Assembly: GCA_965198285.1 (NCBI GenBank)
Contig: OZ240251.1
Coordinates: 1,054,001-1,118,000 of the forward strand
Length of the DNA stretch: 64,000 nucleotides
Source of the DNA: UBA11872 sp965198285
GTDB lineage: Bacteria > Chloroflexota > UBA11872
Direction of reading: 5' to 3'
Shown here: one piece after another, positions 59,934 through 64,000 of the stretch
How the letters are laid out: the number at the start of each line of letters is the position of its first letter
Position numbering within the stretch: the first letter of the stretch is position 1
Program-made: the position numbers and the translations under genes
Notes under the pieces: model-generated
Database searches by the model: none
What the model saw: only the letters and a program-made list of their open reading frames with translations
Told to the model about the DNA's origin: nothing

Positions 59934-61768
59934 TCTGGGCGGCGCCGCTCGCCTTTGGGTGGGCGGGTCTGACCCTAGCGGTGCTGGCGTTCTTTCTGCT
60001 GCGCCCGCGCCGTCAGCGCATTGTCGTGGCCTCGCTGCTCGTCTGGCGGCGGACGATTCGGGCGCGGGCCGAACATACGTGGCTAGCCTGGCTGCGACGC
60101 CATGCTCTCCTGCTGCTTCAGTTGCTGACCGTGGTCGTGTTCGCGCTGGCGCTGGCGCGGCCCGAGCGTCTGGCGATGGTCGAACTTGGTCCACCAGTGG
60201 CGCTGGTCATGGATGTTTCGGCATCGATGGCAATCACCGATCGAGACGGGACCCCGCGGATGCAGCGCGCCCGTGAAGAGGCCGCCGCGCTTGTGAATTC
60301 GCTCAGCGAGGATCGGCGGGTGTCGCTGATCACCGCGGGCGCCGTTCCGCGAACGCTTGTCGCGCAGACGACCGACCGCGCCGACGTGACGCGCGCGCTT
60401 GGTGGGATCGAGCCCGAAGCCTCCCACGGTCGGATCGACGCGGCACTGGACATGGCTCGCTCGCTGGCCAACCCGGCGGCGGGCGGCCTTGTGGCGCTCT
60501 TCACCGATCAGGCGTCGACGGGCGGCCCGGACCCTGTCTATGCCGGCGTGCGGACGGTGGTTGTTGGCGAGCCAGCGCCGAATGTTGCGCTGGTGTCGTT
60601 CCAGGTTCGGCGCCGTCTCGACGCGCCGGACGTGGTGCAGGGCGTTGCCGCCGCCCGTAATGACGGCTCCACCGCTGCCACGGCTGAGGTCCTGGTAACG
60701 GCCGGCCGCGACACGACGCGGGGCCGATCAGTCGATCTGGCCCCCGGCGACCGCCAAATCGTGGTGTTTGACGACTTGCCCGTTGCGGCGGGCTATCGGG
60801 CCGAGGTTCGCGCGCCGGATGACGGTTTGACTGCCGACAACCTGGCGTTTGCGGCGCTGGCCGAGCCGTCTCGCCTCTCGGTCGTAGTCGTCGGCGACGA
60901 GCCCTGGCCAATCATTCGGGCGCTGCAGGCCGTGCCAGCGGTGACGGCGCAGGCCATAAGCGTCGATTCATTTGCCGAAGAAGCCAGCGCCGCCGATCTC
61001 TACGTATTCCAAGGATTCGCGCCCGAGTTACTGCCGTTGGCCTCCACGGTGTTTGTCCAGCCTCCGGCGATGCGTGGCCTGGGGCTCGATGCGCCGGTAG
61101 TCGGCGACACGCCTCCGCTGGCCCTGTCGGACAGCCCGCTGCTGCGCTCGGTGGACGTTGGCGACCTGCTTACCGGCGAGGTCGTCACGTACGCGCCGCC
61201 TGCATGGGCGCTGGTGGACCTGAGCGTGGGCGACCGCGCCGTGCTCGCACACGGGGTAGTCTACGGTCGCCGCACAGCCGTAATTGGATTCGATGTGGCC
61301 GGTCCGGGTGTCAGCCAAGCGCCGTGGTATCCCGTGTTTTGGTCAAACGTCGTGCGTTGGGCGGATCCATTCGAGCCGCTGCCGGAAAGCGCCCAGCTGG
61401 AACCCGGCCGGCCGGCGCGTCTGATCGCACATCCACGTGCGGATCGAGTCGCTGTTACGAATCCGGCTGGTGAGACGACCGAATTCGCCGCGCCGCAACC
61501 CGCTGTGCTTGAAGTGCGCGCGCCCGGCGCCTATACGGTGCAACAGTTCGTGGGCCAGGAGCTGGTGGCCCAAGCATCGATCGATTTCGCCCCGAGGCCG
61601 GCTACCCGGACAGGGCGGGTCGGCGTTCCCGCCGGGCAGGTTGCGACGGCCGAGTCAAGCCTGCGCGTTCAGGATCAGGTTGAAGTCTGGCCGTGGGTGG
61701 CCGGACTGGTGCTGGCGCTCCTGCTGGTCGAGTGGTGGGTCTTTCACCGGGTTCGGGGAGTCCGCTGA
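59930..61768 (+). CDS. BatA-type VWA membrane protein
   Basis: The 612-residue protein starts at GTG 59930 (GTGA overlap). The N-terminus is the BatA type: WAAPLAFGWAGLTLAVLAFFLLRPRRQRIVVASLLVWRR, in pieces, then a second helix (ALLLLQLLTVVVFALALARP). The VWA domain follows with LVMDVSASM (MIDAS) and TDQASTGG. A long beta-rich extracellular part spans about 200-560, and a C-terminal helix is at about 590-605. It probably sits in the membrane as the MoxR-operon effector. The next gene starts 3 bp later. Confidence 0.9.
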   Translation: MIWAAPLAFGWAGLTLAVLAFFLLRPRRQRIVVASLLVWRRTIRARAEHTWLAWLRRHALLLLQLLTVVVFALALARPERLAMVELGPPVALVMDVSASMAITDRDGTPRMQRAREEAAALVNSLSEDRRVSLITAGAVPRTLVAQTTDRADVTRALGGIEPEASHGRIDAALDMARSLANPAAGGLVALFTDQASTGGPDPVYAGVRTVVVGEPAPNVALVSFQVRRRLDAPDVVQGVAAARNDGSTAATAEVLVTAGRDTTRGRSVDLAPGDRQIVVFDDLPVAAGYRAEVRAPDDGLTADNLAFAALAEPSRLSVVVVGDEPWPIIRALQAVPAVTAQAISVDSFAEEASAADLYVFQGFAPELLPLASTVFVQPPAMRGLGLDAPVVGDTPPLALSDSPLLRSVDVGDLLTGEVVTYAPPAWALVDLSVGDRAVLAHGVVYGRRTAVIGFDVAGPGVSQAPWYPVFWSNVVRWADPFEPLPESAQLEPGRPARLIAHPRADRVAVTNPAGETTEFAAPQPAVLEVRAPGAYTVQQFVGQELVAQASIDFAPRPATRTGRVGVPAGQVATAESSLRVQDQVEVWPWVAGLVLALLLVEWWVFHRVRGVR

Positions 61769-61771
61769 CCG

Positions 61772-64000
61772 GTGGTTCTGGATCGACCCTGGCTGCTCAT
61801 CCTCCTTGCGGCGTTGCCTGCTGCCGTTTGGCTCTGGTATGCGAGCGGCGCGCGTCTCTCGCGAATCCGGCTGGGCCTGGCGACGCTGCTGCGCCTTGTC
61901 GGCCTGGCTGCAATTGTTCTTGCCCTGGCCGGTTTCGCCGTCGGGCGCGATAGCCCGCCTGCCACCGTCTTTGTTATCGATACGTCCGACAGCGTGCTTC
62001 TGGCCGAACGCGCCAACGCGCATGCGGTTGTGGACGCGTACATACACGCGTTCGGAGCCGATGCGCCGGTGGGCGTCGTGCAGTTTGGCGCCAGCGCCGC
62101 GGTGCTGGCGGCGCCACAGCGCCTGGATGAGGCGCCGCCCCTGCGCTCCGATCTGCCGGAGCATGGCACTAGCTACGAGGAGGCAATTCTGGCTGCGCTG
62201 GGCCTACTCGATCCAGACGCCGGCGGGCAGCTCGTGCTCCTATCCGACGGCGCGGGGGCCGGGCAGGGTCTGGAGTCGGCCGCTCAGACGGCCGCCGCCC
62301 GGGGCGTGCCGATCTCGGTAGTGCCCGCCGCGGCGACTCGGGGCGCCGATCTTGTCGTTCAGGCCGTCGAAGTCCCGGACACCATCCACCACGGCGCAGC
62401 GCTTCATGCGCGCGTTCGTGTTGCTTCGCAGCGTCGCACGACGGCGCGTCTGCGTCTGTGGGACGGTGAGCGTCTGATCAGCGACGGGCCAATCGTCGTC
62501 GCAACGGGCGCGCGCACGTACGGAGTGGAATTGGCGGGGCTTGCCCACGGGTTTCACCGATTGCGAGCCGAGTTGCTGGAGGACGCGGACCCGCGTCTGG
62601 CCAACAATGTGGCCGAGACGTTCGTACGCGTAGCCGAGCCTGGCCGGATTCTGACCATCGGCGACACGTCCCAGATCCGCGCGGCGCTGCGAGCCGCGGA
62701 GTTCGAGGTCCGGGAGGTCGCTCCCGGCGCGCTCGCGGATGTCGACCTCAGCCTGTTCGAGGCCGTTGTGGTGTCCAACGTGCCGGCCGAGGCGTTCGAA
62801 CCCAACGCGCTCGAAGCCCTGCGCGCGCACGTGGCGGGCGGACGCGGACTGGTAGTGCTGGGCGGGCCCGACAGCTTCGCCGCCGGCGGCTACCAGGGCA
62901 CCGCGATGGACGAGGTACTGCCCGTGTGGTCAGACCCCACCGAGGAGACGCCCGAGCCGCGTCTGGCGCTGGTGCTGGTTATCGACCGGTCCTCCAGCAT
63001 GGCCGAGGGTGCCAGCAAGGGGCACGCCAAGATTGACATGGCCATCGAGGCGGCCGTGGACGCCGTTGACCTGCTGGAAGAGGGCGACATTCTGGGCGTC
63101 ATGACGTTCGACATCGATTCGCAGTGGGTCGTCCCGCCGCGCGCGTTGAGCTCCGCCGCGGATGTAACGGCAGCGATCGACCGCATCCGGGGGATTCAGC
63201 TTGGAACATCAACCGATCTGGCTCGCGCCATGTTTTTCGCGCGGTCGCGCCTGGATCAGGTCAGCGCCTCGGTCAAGCATGTGGTGCTGCTGACCGACGG
63301 ACGTGCTCACTACGGCGACTTCGACGGCCTGGCGCGCTCGCTGCGCCGGCGGGACATTACGGTCTCGTCGATTGCCGTTGGCGAGCAATCCGACCAAGAA
63401 CTGCTGGAACGCATCTCCCGAATCGGCAACGGCCGCTACTACTACGTCCCGGACCCGCGCGCGATTCCGCGGGTACTGACCCAGGAGACTCTGACAGCCG
63501 GCGAGTTCGCCGTGGTCGAACGCGAATTTCAGCCTCGGATGGACGCGCCGAGTCCGGTCTTTGCCGGAGGGCTGGCGGGGCAGGAGCTGCCAGCCCTGCG
63601 GGGCTACGTGCGAACCCGCGCGAAACCCACGGCCGAAGTCGTGCTGACTTCCGACAACAACGATCCGATTCTGGCCCAGTGGCAGTATGGCCGGGGCCGT
63701 GCCATTGCCTGGACGTCCGACGCTGGCACGAACTGGGCTGAGGTGTGGCTTGCCTGGGACGGCTTTGCCCCCTTCCTGCGCCAGACGGTTCAGTGGGTCA
63801 GTCCGCTGCCCGGCACCGTGGGCGATAGCCCTCGCACAGCGGCCTCGTTCGCTGACGGCGCCGCGGTGATCGAGGTCGACGCGATTGATGCGGCGGGACG
63901 CTTTCTGAACGGGCTTGAATCCAACCTGACGGTTGTTGGCCCGGACGGGTCGGCACAGACGCTGGTTGCCGAGCAGGTGGGTCCTGGTCGTTACCAGGGC
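61772..64000 (+). CDS. VWA membrane protein with glutamine-amidotransferase-like segment, 3' end cut
   Basis: The frame runs from GTG 61772 to the window edge (743 codons, no stop). Two membrane helices open it (LLILLAALPAAVWLW, LLRLVGLAAIVLALAGF). An early VWA-like domain has VFVIDTSDSVLL. A segment around residues 300-370 (RILTIGDTSQI, VVSNVPAEAF, GGRGLVVLGGPDSFAAGGY) resembles class I glutamine-amidotransferase-like domains found in such VWA proteins. A full VWA domain follows at about 405-560, with VIDRSSSMAEG and the T and D MIDAS residues (TSTDLARAM, LLTDG). This architecture is common for MoxR-operon partners. It is cut by the window end. Confidence 0.88.
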   Translation, partial: MVLDRPWLLILLAALPAAVWLWYASGARLSRIRLGLATLLRLVGLAAIVLALAGFAVGRDSPPATVFVIDTSDSVLLAERANAHAVVDAYIHAFGADAPVGVVQFGASAAVLAAPQRLDEAPPLRSDLPEHGTSYEEAILAALGLLDPDAGGQLVLLSDGAGAGQGLESAAQTAAARGVPISVVPAAATRGADLVVQAVEVPDTIHHGAALHARVRVASQRRTTARLRLWDGERLISDGPIVVATGARTYGVELAGLAHGFHRLRAELLEDADPRLANNVAETFVRVAEPGRILTIGDTSQIRAALRAAEFEVREVAPGALADVDLSLFEAVVVSNVPAEAFEPNALEALRAHVAGGRGLVVLGGPDSFAAGGYQGTAMDEVLPVWSDPTEETPEPRLALVLVIDRSSSMAEGASKGHAKIDMAIEAAVDAVDLLEEGDILGVMTFDIDSQWVVPPRALSSAADVTAAIDRIRGIQLGTSTDLARAMFFARSRLDQVSASVKHVVLLTDGRAHYGDFDGLARSLRRRDITVSSIAVGEQSDQELLERISRIGNGRYYYVPDPRAIPRVLTQETLTAGEFAVVEREFQPRMDAPSPVFAGGLAGQELPALRGYVRTRAKPTAEVVLTSDNNDPILAQWQYGRGRAIAWTSDAGTNWAEVWLAWDGFAPFLRQTVQWVSPLPGTVGDSPRTAASFADGAAVIEVDAIDAAGRFLNGLESNLTVVGPDGSAQTLVAEQVGPGRYQG

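Noticed and set aside
1..64000. tRNA, rRNA, CRISPR, transposase or prophage genes
   Set aside because: I looked through all intergenic gaps (the longest is 276 bp) and saw no cloverleaf-like pattern with CCA or anticodon arms, no spaced direct repeats, and no transposase or phage motif. A covariance-model search would be needed to exclude a tRNA fully.

Overview
The window is about 64 kb of dense, GC-rich bacterial DNA with many GTG and TTG starts and short or 4-bp overlapping gene junctions. Several contents suggest a Chloroflexota-like, free-living or host-associated organism: a DUF4012 protein, a DUF2723 membrane protein, separate Tm-1-like and PEP-hydrolase genes, secreted RCC1 and LRR repeat proteins, and a MoxR/DUF58/VWA operon. 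This placement is inferred from gene content only. I saw no rRNA, tRNA, CRISPR array, prophage or transposase.

Layout. 1-3.6 kb: a partial GH78-type rhamnosidase, a protein-isoaspartate methyltransferase and a GH29 fucosidase. 3.8-5.2 kb: a VapBC-type toxin-antitoxin pair, an OmdA-domain fragment and an orphan HigA-type antitoxin. 5.4-19.1 kb: three very large co-directional exported repeat proteins. The first has 50 RCC1-like repeats, the second is a TolB/LRR/cadherin-like mosaic, and the third has two long LRR arrays. 19.3-27.9 kb (minus strand): SDR, endonuclease/phosphatase-fold protein, PhyH oxygenase, a coiled-coil membrane protein, three tandem copies of a tiny Tat-signal peptide gene, then a metabolic cluster (MDR dehydrogenase, ThuA-like, PEP-hydrolase-like TIM barrel, Tm-1-like).

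28.0-46.8 kb: a surface-polysaccharide region. It holds DUF2723 and DUF4012 proteins, a secreted GH-like enzyme, a polyprenyl-phosphate sugar transferase, GT2, an O-antigen-ligase-like protein, an epimerase, GT4, a methyltransferase, an asparagine synthetase-type amidotransferase and a three-gene ABC-2 exporter. 46.8-49.9 kb: aspartase/fumarase, a MidA-like methyltransferase and a zinc-ribbon membrane protein. 50.1-56.3 kb (plus strand): housekeeping genes fmdB-like, dtd, hisD, hisB, tlyA, nadK and recN. 56.5-64 kb: a tightly coupled operon of a coiled-coil membrane protein, MoxR ATPase, DUF58 and two VWA membrane proteins, the last cut by the window end.

The observations most worth following are the triplicated tiny Tat-peptide units with a conserved upstream block, the mix-and-match modules shared among the secreted giants (LRR N-cap and a two-lobed GYPIS module), and three abutting DnaA-box-like 9-mers near 28.05 kb. 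No stretch longer than 300 bp lacks a gene.
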